Assembly (NCBI GenBank): GCA_028684095.1
Contig: JAQUGQ010000006.1
Coordinates: 16,111 to 80,110, forward strand
DNA: 64,000 nt
Reading direction: 5' to 3'
DNA from: Clostridia bacterium
GTDB lineage: Bacteria > Bacillota > Clostridia > TANB77 > CAG-465
Shown in pieces: positions 56,310 to 64,000 of this stretch; the first letter of the stretch is position 1, and each line of letters begins with the position of its first letter. A model generated the notes under the pieces. That model saw nothing but the letters and a program-made list of their open reading frames with translations, did no database searches and was not told the DNA's origin. A program made the translations under genes and the position numbers.

Positions 56310-57812
56310 ATGAAAAATAAAAAAGGTATATCGCTTATAGTATTAGTAATAACAATAATAGTTATAATAATATTAGCAGGAGCAGTAATATTAAGCTTAG
56401 CAAATAACAATCCAATAGAATCAGCAAATGAAGCAGTATTTAAAGCAAATGTAGCGGAATATAATTCAGAACTTGCAATGGCTATAGCAAATGAATATTT
56501 ACAAAACAGTTCTTTTGATTCAGCAACATTTGACGCAGGAGTATGGGATGGTATTGGTGATGAAACTGGAACAATAAAACAATTTATAACAAGTATGTCT
56601 GAAGTAGATGCAGCAAAATTTACAATACAGGATGGTAAGTTGATATATGTAGGAGAAGATGACACTGAAAAAGTTTGGCTTGCAGAAATAGAAATTAACT
56701 CAGAAGTATTTGTAATAGAAGCAAATATACCAGTACTTACTACAGGAATGACAGCAAAAAAATGGAATGGCAGTTCATGGGATACAGTATCAAGTCCGGA
56801 TACAGATACAACGTGGTATGATTATGAAAATAAAGAATGGGCAAATGCACAAACAGTTGATGGAAGTATGTGGGTATGGATACCAAGATATGAATATCAA
56901 ATACTAACACCACATAGTTTAACAGCACAAACAATAGCAGTAAACTTTTTGATGAATACTGAGGCAACAGCGACAAGTGGATATACAATACATCCAGCAT
57001 TTACATTTGGATCTACAGAATTAAAAGGAATATGGGTAGCAAAATTTGAAGCAAGTGGAACAACAAGTGCAGTAGATGTAAAACCTAATGTTACATCACT
57101 TAGAAGTATTTCAATAAATGCAATGTTTACAGCATGTAGAAACATGGAAACAACAAATGGAACTAGATATGGTTGGGGTACAAGTGGAACAGGAATAGAT
57201 ACTCACTTAATGAAAAATATAGAGTGGGGGACAGTAGTATATCTATCACAAAGTATATATGGGAAAAATAGTGAAGTATGGATAAATCCAAACATTAATT
57301 ATATAACAGGTCAAGCAGGAACTAGTGCTAGTGCATTAGGTACAACATCAACGTATGCATATGATAATGCAACATATGGAGTACAAGCAAGTACAACAGG
57401 AAATATATCTGGTATATATGATATGTCAGGTGGAACGTGGGAATATACAGCAGCCTATGTAAATAACGGACATTCTAATTTAACAACATATGGCTTGAGT
57501 TTAGTAAATGCGGCAAGTCAATATAAGGATATATATATACAAGGATCAAGCGATACAATAACTCTAAATTATGAGGCTAACTCAAGTAAAAAAGGTGACG
57601 CAGTATATGAGACATCAACATCTGGGACAGGTGGTGCAACAGCATGGTTTGGAGACTACGCGACCATGCCTTGTTCGAGCGATCCGTTCTTCTTACGTGG
57701 CGGCGGTTACGGTGGTACGACTGGTGTTGGTGCCTTCAATTTCAACTGCCAAAATGGCGGTCCAAGCGCTATGGGTTTTCGTCCCGTTCTTGTGCTTTCT
57801 GGCACACTATAA
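56310..57812 (+). CDS. Array copy 4: pseudopilin-anchored protein with a different FGE-like variable domain
   Basis: 500 residues. Leader and linker are nearly identical to copy 5. The C-terminal part belongs to the other subtype, shared with the gene at 28052: GMTAKKWNGSSWDTVS, WVWIPRYEYQI, GIWVAKFEASG, YDMSGGTWEYTAAY. The last ~45 codons (about 57661-57800) are strikingly richer in G and C than the rest and read DPFFLRGGGYGG...MGFRPVLVL, the canonical DGR variable-region end. A palindrome overlaps the stop codon. Start ATG 56310, or a CTG at 56298 where copies 1 and 2 have TTG. No MSL/RT remnant follows. Confidence 0.83.
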   Translation: MKNKKGISLIVLVITIIVIIILAGAVILSLANNNPIESANEAVFKANVAEYNSELAMAIANEYLQNSSFDSATFDAGVWDGIGDETGTIKQFITSMSEVDAAKFTIQDGKLIYVGEDDTEKVWLAEIEINSEVFVIEANIPVLTTGMTAKKWNGSSWDTVSSPDTDTTWYDYENKEWANAQTVDGSMWVWIPRYEYQILTPHSLTAQTIAVNFLMNTEATATSGYTIHPAFTFGSTELKGIWVAKFEASGTTSAVDVKPNVTSLRSISINAMFTACRNMETTNGTRYGWGTSGTGIDTHLMKNIEWGTVVYLSQSIYGKNSEVWINPNINYITGQAGTSASALGTTSTYAYDNATYGVQASTTGNISGIYDMSGGTWEYTAAYVNNGHSNLTTYGLSLVNAASQYKDIYIQGSSDTITLNYEANSSKKGDAVYETSTSGTGGATAWFGDYATMPCSSDPFFLRGGGYGGTTGVGAFNFNCQNGGPSAMGFRPVLVLSGTL

Positions 57813-57838
57813 TATAACTAATATTATAGTGTCTTATT
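57804..57838 (+). terminator. Hairpin overlapping the stop codon of copy 4
   Basis: A 12-bp perfect stem (57804-57815 with 57821-57832) and 5-nt loop, followed by CTTATTTT. It works as a terminator; its place exactly at the end of a variable region also fits the hairpins required near DGR target sites. Confidence 0.75.
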
Positions 57839-57870
57839 TTAAAATGAAATTTTTAGTTTTTGCTAAATCA

Positions 57871-57898
57871 TTCACAAAAAATATATTTGTCATATAAT
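57871..57898 (+). promoter_or_regulatory. Weakened copy of the array promoter, copy 5
   Basis: TTCACA (57871-57876), 16-base spacer, TATAAT (57893-57898). The -35 has lost its consensus G, so copy 5 may be transcribed less. Confidence 0.6.
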
Positions 57899-57965
57899 TA
57901 AATTTATAGTTAATCTATTTTGAAATTAGCATATTTATATAGAAAGGAATAGGCTGAATAATAAA

Positions 57966-59183
57966 ATGAAAAATAAAAAAGGTATTTCTCTAATAGTATT
58001 AGTAATAACAATAATAGTTATAATAATACTAGCAGGAGCAGTAATATTAAGTTTAGCAAATAATAATCCAATAGAATCAGCAAATGAAGCAGTGTTTAAA
58101 ACAAATGTAGCGGAATATAATTCAGAACTTGCAATAGCTATAGCAAATGAATATTTGCAAAACAGTTCTTTTGATTCAGCTACATTTGATGTAGGAGTAT
58201 GGGATGGTACTGGTAATGGAACTGGAACGATAAAACAATATATAACAAGTATATCCGAAGTAGATGCAGCAAAATTTGAAATACAATCTAGTAAGTTAGT
58301 TTATGTAGGAACAAATGAAACAGAACAAGACTGGGTTACAAGTATGGGTATGGTAAATGGAGAAGTAACACCTCCAGAAGAAACAGGACTTTGATTAAAT
58401 ATAATAGCAACAGATAATGTAACATTTGATGGAGAAGCTGCTTCGTATAGTAATCCAGTAATACCAAAAGGATTTATGGCAATAGAAGATGGAACAGAAT
58501 GGCCAACAGACTGGAATGAAGGATTAGTAATAGAAGATATAAGTGGTAATCAATTTGTATGGGTACCAGTAGATGGAACAAATGTGCCATATGCAAAATG
58601 GTGTACAACAGGAATATCAAATGCAACAACAACAAATGATAGTATATTATCTGGTGCTGTTGATGAAAATACACAAGTAACAACATATGGAGGATTTTAT
58701 ATAGCAAGATATGAAGCAGGAAATCAAGCTGCTACATTAGTAAGTAAGAAAAATGCGACAGTTTGGACAAATATAAATTATAATAATTCAAAAACACAAT
58801 CAGAAGCAATGTATAATACAGCAGAAGTAAAAAGTGGACTTGTAACTGGAACTCAGTGGGATACAGCGATGAAATGGATACAAAATGCAAGCATAAGTAT
58901 AACAGATAGTACAATATGGGGAAATCATTTGAATTCAGTAGTAACTGGACATGGAGTCAAACAAGTAGCAGGATATAGCGAAATTTGGAAAGCAAAAAAT
59001 ATATATGATCTAGCAGGAAATACATGGGACTGGACAAATGAAATTTATAGCTCTAGCCGTGTCGGTCGTGGGGGTAATTACGGTAATAGTGGAAGCGACT
59101 ACTCAGCAGCTTATCGTAGCAGCATAGATCCTATCGGCACCGGCGGCAACGTATCCTTCCGCGTTGTGCTTTATATATTGTAG
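57966..59183 (+). pseudogene. Array copy 5: pseudopilin-anchored variable protein with in-frame stop
   Basis: The frame from ATG 57966 matches copy 3 up to EETGL and then meets a TGA at 58392-58394, where copies 1 and 2 have GGA (Gly). The same frame continues to 59183, so one substitution splits a 405-codon gene. The C-terminal part (open from 58476) has NQFVWVPVDGTN, GGFYIARYEAG, NIYDLAGNTWDWTNE and the variable end SSSRVGRGGNYGNSG...NVSFRVVLYIL, which is GC-rich. A silent copy could still be a donor or target for variable-region exchange. The loss of function is inferred. Confidence 0.75.
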
Positions 59184-59309
59184 TTACTTTTCACTGAAAC
59201 TATATTAGAGAAGGTACAAAATATATTTGAGAGTATAAAGAATAAATATGTATAAAGATAAGATAAATTAATAGATTGGACGGGTTTCAAAATAAGTATA
59301 GCTTTTTTC

Positions 59310-59370
59310 TAGCAGGGTGGAAAACTTGAAATGTAGATAATTAATACTACATAAGTTTTCTACCTTGTTA
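59310..59370 (+). ncRNA. Conserved long hairpin after copy 5
   Basis: The arm 59310-59327 pairs with 59353-59370, as after copies 1-3. Confidence 0.5.
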
Positions 59371-59387
59371 TGAAAGGGTTATTTTTT

Positions 59388-59470
59388 ATGTATTTTTTAG
59401 AATTAGTTAGAAAAATAGAAGATAAAAATATTGATAAAGTTATCAGATATTGTTTTTTATGCACTTATAT
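59388..59470 (+). pseudogene. Start of an MSL accessory gene, copy 5 remnant
   Basis: MYFLELVRKIEDKNIDKV matches the beginning of the copy 3 MSL frame and then diverges into the promoter region of the next gene. Only about 18 codons are left. Confidence 0.5.
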
Positions 59471-59504
59471 GATATAATATTTACTATAAATTAAGGAGTA
59501 AAGT

Positions 59505-59825
59505 ATGTTTGTTAAAAATGATGAATCTTTTATTTGTAATAATTGTAATAAAAAAGTAGAAAAACTAGAATATACATCAAGAGATCATTGTAATCACTGT
59601 TTGTATTGTATACATGTGGATATAAGTCCTGGAGATAGATTAAACGAGTGTAAGGGTACATTAAAACCTTTTAATATAGAAATTAGTAATAAGACTAAGG
59701 GAAAAATAGTAATCTATAAATGCCTTAAATGTGGTGGTATAATTAGAAATAAAGTTGCTGATGATGATAATAAAGATGAAATATATAAAATAGTTGAAAA
59801 TCATGCTAAAAATGGAGGATTTTAA
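59505..59825 (+). CDS. RNHCP-domain zinc-binding protein
   Basis: 106 residues with FICNNCNKKV, the family hallmark SRDHCNHCLYCIHVDISPGDR (here split as TSRDHCNHCLYC and HVDISPGDR), then ECKGTL and YKCLKCGG. The paired cysteines suggest two zinc knuckles. RNHCP proteins are small and widespread in Firmicutes, often near translation genes; function is unknown. AAGGAG precedes the ATG. argS starts directly after the stop (59827), so they are probably co-transcribed. Confidence 0.85.
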   Translation: MFVKNDESFICNNCNKKVEKLEYTSRDHCNHCLYCIHVDISPGDRLNECKGTLKPFNIEISNKTKGKIVIYKCLKCGGIIRNKVADDDNKDEIYKIVENHAKNGGF

Positions 59826-59826
59826 T

Positions 59827-61542
59827 ATGGAAGAAATAAAAAAATATATAGCAAAAGAGTTAAGTAAAGTATTATTGAATAAATATAATATAGAAATGAC
59901 ACTTGAAGAAATAATACTTATGTTGGAAAAACCAAAAGATGATAATATGGGAGACATAGCACTTCCATGTTTTAAATTTGCTAAAGTACTTAAAAATTCT
60001 CCTATGAATATTGCAAATCAAATAAATGAAAATTTAGAAATTGATAATAGAATATCTAAATGCGAAGTAGTTAGTGGATACATAAATTTTTATACTAACT
60101 CTGAAAAATTATGTAAAAGTATTTTAGAAAATATTATACATAAAGGTAATAAATATGGATATGTAAATGTAGGTAAAGGGCAAAATGTTACAATAGATTA
60201 TTCATCACCAAATATTGCAAAACCTTTTCATTTAGGACATTTTAGAACTACTATTATTGGAAGAACATTATATAACTTATACAATGAACTTGGATATAAC
60301 TCTATAGGTATAAATCACCTAGGTGACTGGGGAAGACAATTTGGGCTTGTGATAATTGGATATGAAATGTTTAAAGATGAATATGATATAGAAAAAGATC
60401 CACTTCATATACTATCTGAAATATATGTAAGGATAAATAAACTTGCAAAAGAAGATGAAAGCATATTTGTTAAAGCTAGTGATAACTTTAAAAAATTAGA
60501 AGAAGGAGACAAAGAGTTATTAGCATTATGGCAATATTTTAAAGATGTTAGTATGAAAGAATATGACAGAATATATAAAATATTAGGATGTAAATTTGAT
60601 TCATTTAATGGAGAAGCCTTCTATAATGATAAAATGGATGAAGTAGTAAAAATATTAGATAAAAAAGGTGTTTTAGTTTTAAGTGAAGGTGCTAAAGTAG
60701 TAAAACTATCAGAGAATGAGCCACCTTGTATAATATTAAAATCTAACGGTTCTACTATATATGCTACAAGAGATTTAGCAGCTGTATTATATAGATCAAG
60801 AACTTATGATTATGCTAAATCTATATATGTAACATCATATGAACAAATACATCATTTTAAACAAGTTTTTGAAGTTTCTAAATTTTTAGTAGATGAAAAG
60901 TATACTAAAGAATTAGTACATGTACCATATGGTATGGTAAGACTTAAAACAGGAAAAATGTCAAGTAGAGAAGGAACTGTAGTATATCTTCAAGACTTAA
61001 TAGAAGAAGCAATAGCTAAATCTAAAAAAATAATTGAAGAAAAAGGTACTGAGGTTGAAGATATAGATTTACTTGCAAAACAGATTGGAATTGGTGCATT
61101 AATATTTAATGATTTAAAACATAATAAGATAAAAGATATTGTATTTGATTTAGATGAAGTCTTAAGATTTGATGGCGAAACTGGGCCTTACATACAATAT
61201 ACATATGTTAGAATATTTAGCTTAATAAATAAATCTGGAATTGATATAAATACAATCAAAAAAGTAAATTATATATTTAATGAAGATGAAGTTAAATTAA
61301 TTAAACTTTTAGATATGTTTGAAGATATCATATTTGAAACAGCAGAGAACTATGAGCCATCAATTTTAGTTAGATATATAATAGATGTTGCAAGTAATTT
61401 TTCTACATTCTATAACAACAATTCAATTCTTGTGGAAGATAATAATATTAAAGAGGCAAGATTATTACTTGCAAATAGTACAGGAATCGTGATTAAAAAA
61501 GGCTTGAATTTACTTGGAATTGAAACTCCAACTAAAATGTAG
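59827..61542 (+). CDS. argS: Arginyl-tRNA synthetase
   Basis: 571 residues from ATG 59827 behind ATGGAGG; the 59794 start overlaps the previous gene without a ribosome site. Class I synthetase: N-terminal Add-1 domain, SSPNIAKPFHLGHFR (HIGH-like motif HLGH), GDWGRQFG, the KMSKS-loop counterpart GKMSSREG, and a C-terminal DALR anticodon-binding domain with the usual tail (KKGLNLLGIETPTKM). It charges tRNA-Arg. Full length. Confidence 0.96.
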   Translation: MEEIKKYIAKELSKVLLNKYNIEMTLEEIILMLEKPKDDNMGDIALPCFKFAKVLKNSPMNIANQINENLEIDNRISKCEVVSGYINFYTNSEKLCKSILENIIHKGNKYGYVNVGKGQNVTIDYSSPNIAKPFHLGHFRTTIIGRTLYNLYNELGYNSIGINHLGDWGRQFGLVIIGYEMFKDEYDIEKDPLHILSEIYVRINKLAKEDESIFVKASDNFKKLEEGDKELLALWQYFKDVSMKEYDRIYKILGCKFDSFNGEAFYNDKMDEVVKILDKKGVLVLSEGAKVVKLSENEPPCIILKSNGSTIYATRDLAAVLYRSRTYDYAKSIYVTSYEQIHHFKQVFEVSKFLVDEKYTKELVHVPYGMVRLKTGKMSSREGTVVYLQDLIEEAIAKSKKIIEEKGTEVEDIDLLAKQIGIGALIFNDLKHNKIKDIVFDLDEVLRFDGETGPYIQYTYVRIFSLINKSGIDINTIKKVNYIFNEDEVKLIKLLDMFEDIIFETAENYEPSILVRYIIDVASNFSTFYNNNSILVEDNNIKEARLLLANSTGIVIKKGLNLLGIETPTKM

Positions 61543-61658
61543 GTTAAAAATTAGTAATATAATTAAGAATAAAAACCATAAGAGAGTCAATAAATCATGG
61601 ATGACATTAAAAAATTCAACTATATATAGTATAACATATTTTTTACCAATAGTTAAAT

Positions 61659-61710
61659 TTTATGTAAACTAAGGTATTTATAGGAGGTTTAAAACTTTAG
61701 TTTGCATAAA
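61659..61710 (+). terminator. Hairpin downstream of argS
   Basis: A 14-bp stem (61659-61672 with 61697-61710, one G-U pair). It lacks a long T run but is the best candidate for ending the argS transcript. The rest of 61543-61831 shows no gene. Confidence 0.5.
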
Positions 61711-61831
61711 AACAGTCCATAAAATTATATATATGTTATGAATTAATTCAATATTTTCTGTATATTTGTTGACATAATGTGTTTTGAGATGTATAATATA
61801 TTTACAAATAAAAATAATAGGAGTGATTAAA

Positions 61832-62071
61832 ATGAAATTTCATTACTCAAATTTAAAAGATCGGATTAAACTTGTAATTTATGATACACGTAAATACCTA
61901 TCTTTAATATTTAATTTATTGATAATTTTTTTAACTATTATAATATTCCTACCAGTAAAATTAATGTCTTTTGGTTTTATGAAAAAATTATCGAATTATC
62001 TTCTTGATTTACAAAGTACAATATTAGAATACTTTGTATCAAAAATATTTTTCACATTTTATTGTTGTTAA
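61832..62071 (+). CDS. Small membrane protein (79 aa)
   Basis: Starts MKFHYSNLKDRIKLVIYD from ATG 61832 (AGGAG upstream); a start at 61784 lacks a ribosome site. One strongly hydrophobic helix (about residues 22-45: YLSLIFNLLIIFLTIIIF) is followed by an amphipathic segment. Family not recognised. It stands alone with a terminator on either side. Confidence 0.55.
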   Translation: MKFHYSNLKDRIKLVIYDTRKYLSLIFNLLIIFLTIIIFLPVKLMSFGFMKKLSNYLLDLQSTILEYFVSKIFFTFYCC

Positions 62072-62092
62072 ATATTTTTCTTGTAGTATGTG

Positions 62093-62134
62093 AACAAACC
62101 CAATTTTGAATAATTCAAAATTGGGTTTGTTATT
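62093..62134. terminator. Bidirectional terminator
   Basis: An 18-bp perfect stem (62093-62110 with 62114-62131) and 3-nt loop between the small membrane protein gene and the convergent ttcA-like gene. Confidence 0.9.
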
Positions 62135-62140
62135 ATATAT

Positions 62141-62875
62141 TTATATATCTTCTTTGGTAACGTTTTTATTCCAGCCTTGTATACTTGATCTTTGAATAGC
62201 TCCAATAATATGAGATCTAACTCTAGGTATATCTTTTTGAAGAGTTTTTATCAAATTTGTCATATAATCTCTTTTAGTAAATCCATCAGCTGGGCAACAT
62301 TTACCCATAACAGGATAGTTCTTTTCTCTAGCTATTCCTCTTATTACTTTTTCATCAACATATATAAATGGTCTAATTGTTTTTACATCACTTCTACTTA
62401 AATATGTTACTGGGGAGAAAGTATGTATTTTACCATTAAGTAATAGACTCATTAAAAATGTTTCCATAACATCATCTGCATGATGTCCAAGAGCTATTTT
62501 GTTACAATTATGCTCGACAGCTAAACTGTTTAACATTCCTCTACGCATATTAGCACATAAAGAACAAGGATTTTTTTCTTTACGTATATTGAATACAACA
62601 TCAGCTATATTTGAGTTATATATTAAGTACTCTATACCTAATTCTTTACACATTGTTTCTAATTCATCTGTTTTAAAAGTTTCACTTCCTGGATGTATTG
62701 TAATAGCCATTAGAGTAAATTTTTTATGATAAAATTTCTGCAAATAATATAATGAATAAAGTAGTGTAATACTATCTTTACCACCAGATAATCCAACAGC
62801 TATTTTATTTCCATCATCTATCATATTAAAATCTTCAATTGCACGTTTTGCTTTTCCTATAACTTCTTGTAACAT
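62141..62875 (-). CDS. ttcA: TtcA-family tRNA thiolation enzyme (PP-loop ATPase)
   Basis: 244 residues from ATG 62875 on the minus strand (AGGAG upstream). The PP-loop GLSGGKDSITLL binds ATP; CSLCANMRRG holds the paired cysteines of an iron-sulfur or catalytic thiol site, and the pattern continues with ALGHHADDVMETF and CCPADGFTKRD. TtcA inserts 2-thiocytidine at position 32 of some tRNAs. Related PP-loop enzymes exist, so the exact target is uncertain. Confidence 0.8.
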   Translation of the reverse strand: MLQEVIGKAKRAIEDFNMIDDGNKIAVGLSGGKDSITLLYSLYYLQKFYHKKFTLMAITIHPGSETFKTDELETMCKELGIEYLIYNSNIADVVFNIRKEKNPCSLCANMRRGMLNSLAVEHNCNKIALGHHADDVMETFLMSLLLNGKIHTFSPVTYLSRSDVKTIRPFIYVDEKVIRGIAREKNYPVMGKCCPADGFTKRDYMTNLIKTLQKDIPRVRSHIIGAIQRSSIQGWNKNVTKEDI

Positions 62876-63049
62876 ATTTACTCCTTTAAAATTTATATAT
62901 ATTATATCATAGTAGATATAAGTTATCAATAGCTATCGATTATATTACGTATGAATATAAGTTAAATCATTTTGAATTAAATTTTGTCATGATAAAATTT
63001 AAGAAGTGTTGTGATCGGTCAAACTACTGTGGATATTTAAGAATAAATC

Positions 63050-63078
63050 TTTACTTTTTACATATTAAATGGTATAAT
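63050..63078 (+). promoter_or_regulatory. Likely purB promoter
   Basis: TTTACT (63050-63055), 17-base spacer, TATAAT (63073-63078). Only the -10 is consensus. No purine riboswitch fold is recognised in the leader. Confidence 0.5.
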
Positions 63079-63137
63079 ATATAAGATGAAAAATGGTAGA
63101 GTTTAAATTTAATTAAATTAAATTGGAGGAAGAAAAT

Positions 63138-63884
63138 ATGAGTAAAATGGATACCTACCGGTTACCGTTAGAAGAACGGTATTCAAGTAAAGAAATGTTA
63201 AATTTGTTTTCAGCAGATGTAAAATTTTCCACTTGGCGTGAATTGTGGATAGTACTTGCAAAGGTAGAAAAAGAATTAGGGTTAGATATTACATCTTACC
63301 AAATTCAAGAATTACAACAATATGTACGTGATATTAACTATGAGGTAGCTAATGAAAGAGAGAAGATATGTAGACATGATGTAATGGCACATGTTTATGC
63401 TTATGGTCAGCAGTGCCCAACTGCGGCGGGAATAATTCATTTGGGTGCAACTTCTTGTTATGTAACAGATAATACTGATATATTAATCATTAGAGATGCA
63501 CTAATTATTATCAAAAAACGTTTATTAGGTGTAATTAAGCTACTTTCTGATTTTGCTCTTGAAAACAAGAATGTTGTAACATTAGGTTACACACACTATC
63601 AGCCTGCCCAGTTAACAACTGTAGGAAAGAGAGCAACACTTTGGATACAGGAATTTTTGGATAATCTTGAAGAATTAGACTGGATTCTATCTAATCTAAA
63701 ACTTCTTGGCTGTAAAGGTACCACTGGTACTCAAGAATCTTTTATGAAGTTATTTGATGGAGATGAAGAAAAAGTAAAAGAGCTTGATAAAAAAATTGCT
63801 GAGTATTTCAATTTTTCAGGTGTATATCCTGTTTCTGGTCAAACATATCCAAGATCTCTTGATGCAAAGGTACTAGATTATCCC
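63138..63884 (+). pseudogene. purB: Adenylosuccinate lyase, interrupted
   Basis: From ATG 63138 (GGAGG 8 bases upstream) the protein matches PurB of the long Clostridial type: YSSKEMLNLFSADVKFSTWR, HDVMAHV, IHLGATSCYVTDNTD, GYTHYQPAQLTT and KGTTGTQESF, then PVSGQTYPRSLDAKVLD. Homology ends at about 63881, ~248 residues into a protein normally ~475 long; the flexible catalytic loop with SSAMPYKRNP is absent. The following bases encode an unrelated end and a stop at about 63926. PurB acts twice in purine synthesis, so loss would matter. An insertion element at this point is the likely cause. Confidence 0.8.
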
Positions 63885-64000
63885 CTTGAACTACCCCAGG
63901 TATACAACCACTGGCTATGCCAGTGAGAATAGAAAAGCTTTTAGCTGTAATGAAAAAAATCCCCCTTTATGATATAATAGTGATATTACGACAATACACA
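63882..64000. mobile_element. Probable end of an IS200/IS605-type element
   Basis: The sequence CCCCTTGAACTACCCCAGG starts right where purB homology ends, after GATTAT. A subterminal hairpin CACTGGC-TAT-GCCAGTG follows at about 63909-63925, the layout of IS200/IS605 ends, which lack terminal inverted repeats. The window stops before any transposase gene. Assignment rests on structure and position only. Confidence 0.5.

Noticed and set aside
58392..58394. Selenocysteine or recoding at the TGA of copy 5
   Set aside because: The other copies have Gly at this place and no SECIS-like hairpin follows directly; a simple nonsense mutation is more likely.
50778..59500. Template repeat (TR) of the retroelement inside the window
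   Set aside because: I looked between and after the array genes for an untranslated copy of a variable region rich in AAC codons and found none.
1..64000. tRNA, rRNA, tmRNA or riboswitch genes
   Set aside because: No T-loop, ribosomal or known aptamer signature was recognised by eye; a covariance search (tRNAscan-SE, Infernal/Rfam) would settle this.

Overview
This AT-rich window comes from a low-GC, spore-forming Bacillota, most likely a member of the Clostridia. The support is a YlbJ-type sporulation membrane protein, a CIRCE-controlled hrcA-grpE-dnaK-dnaJ operon, AddA recombination machinery, and strong AGGAGG-type ribosome binding sites. No rRNA, tRNA or CRISPR array was recognised.

Positions 1-20 kb are accessory DNA. 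The segment opens with an OLD-family ATPase/TOPRIM nuclease followed by a caspase-like protease (250-3704). Next come a decayed tyrosine integrase and a small Cys-containing protein. A type IIS restriction module follows: an AlwI-family endonuclease, an M.FokI-like double D12-class adenine methyltransferase and a large SF1 helicase (5362-12198). After that come a Fic protein, a 40-bp tandem repeat, a run of small enzymes (exonuclease, alpha/beta hydrolase, NUDIX, DUF3795), an EncFtn-like ferritin, and an AbiEi-type antitoxin beside a membrane-bound NERD protein.

Positions 20-48 kb are mostly core genes: pyrF, an HD hydrolase, addA, pgeF, a MacB-type ABC exporter, an RsgI-like protein, the heat-shock operon, ylbJ, an rRNA methyltransferase, a DMT transporter, rpoZ overlapping a CMP-kinase-like gene, a phosphomannomutase and priA. 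A first large pseudopilin-anchored variable protein lies at 28052-30457.

Positions 48-59.5 kb hold a LemA/DUF2207 pair (the second frameshifted), then a tandem array of five pseudopilin-anchored proteins ending in FGE-sulfatase/C-type-lectin-like domains. Their last ~40 codons differ in the manner expected of diversity-generating retroelement (DGR) variable regions. Variable codons keep a constant third base (for example TTC, ATC, GTC and AGC at one position, pointing to an AAC template), set in an invariant frame that ends FRVVLY or GFRPVL. Four of the units are followed by a conserved RNA hairpin and by remnants of a MutS-like (MSL) accessory gene; one also retains a reverse-transcriptase motif. 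Near-identical sigma-A promoters containing an inverted repeat precede copies 2-5. No template repeat or intact RT is visible here, so any active diversification machinery would have to act in trans. This degenerate multi-target DGR array is the most unusual system in the window.

Positions 59.5-64 kb return to core genes: an RNHCP protein, argS, a small membrane protein, a TtcA-like tRNA thiolase and purB. The purB reading frame breaks off near 63881 at what looks like the end of an IS200/IS605-type element running off the window.
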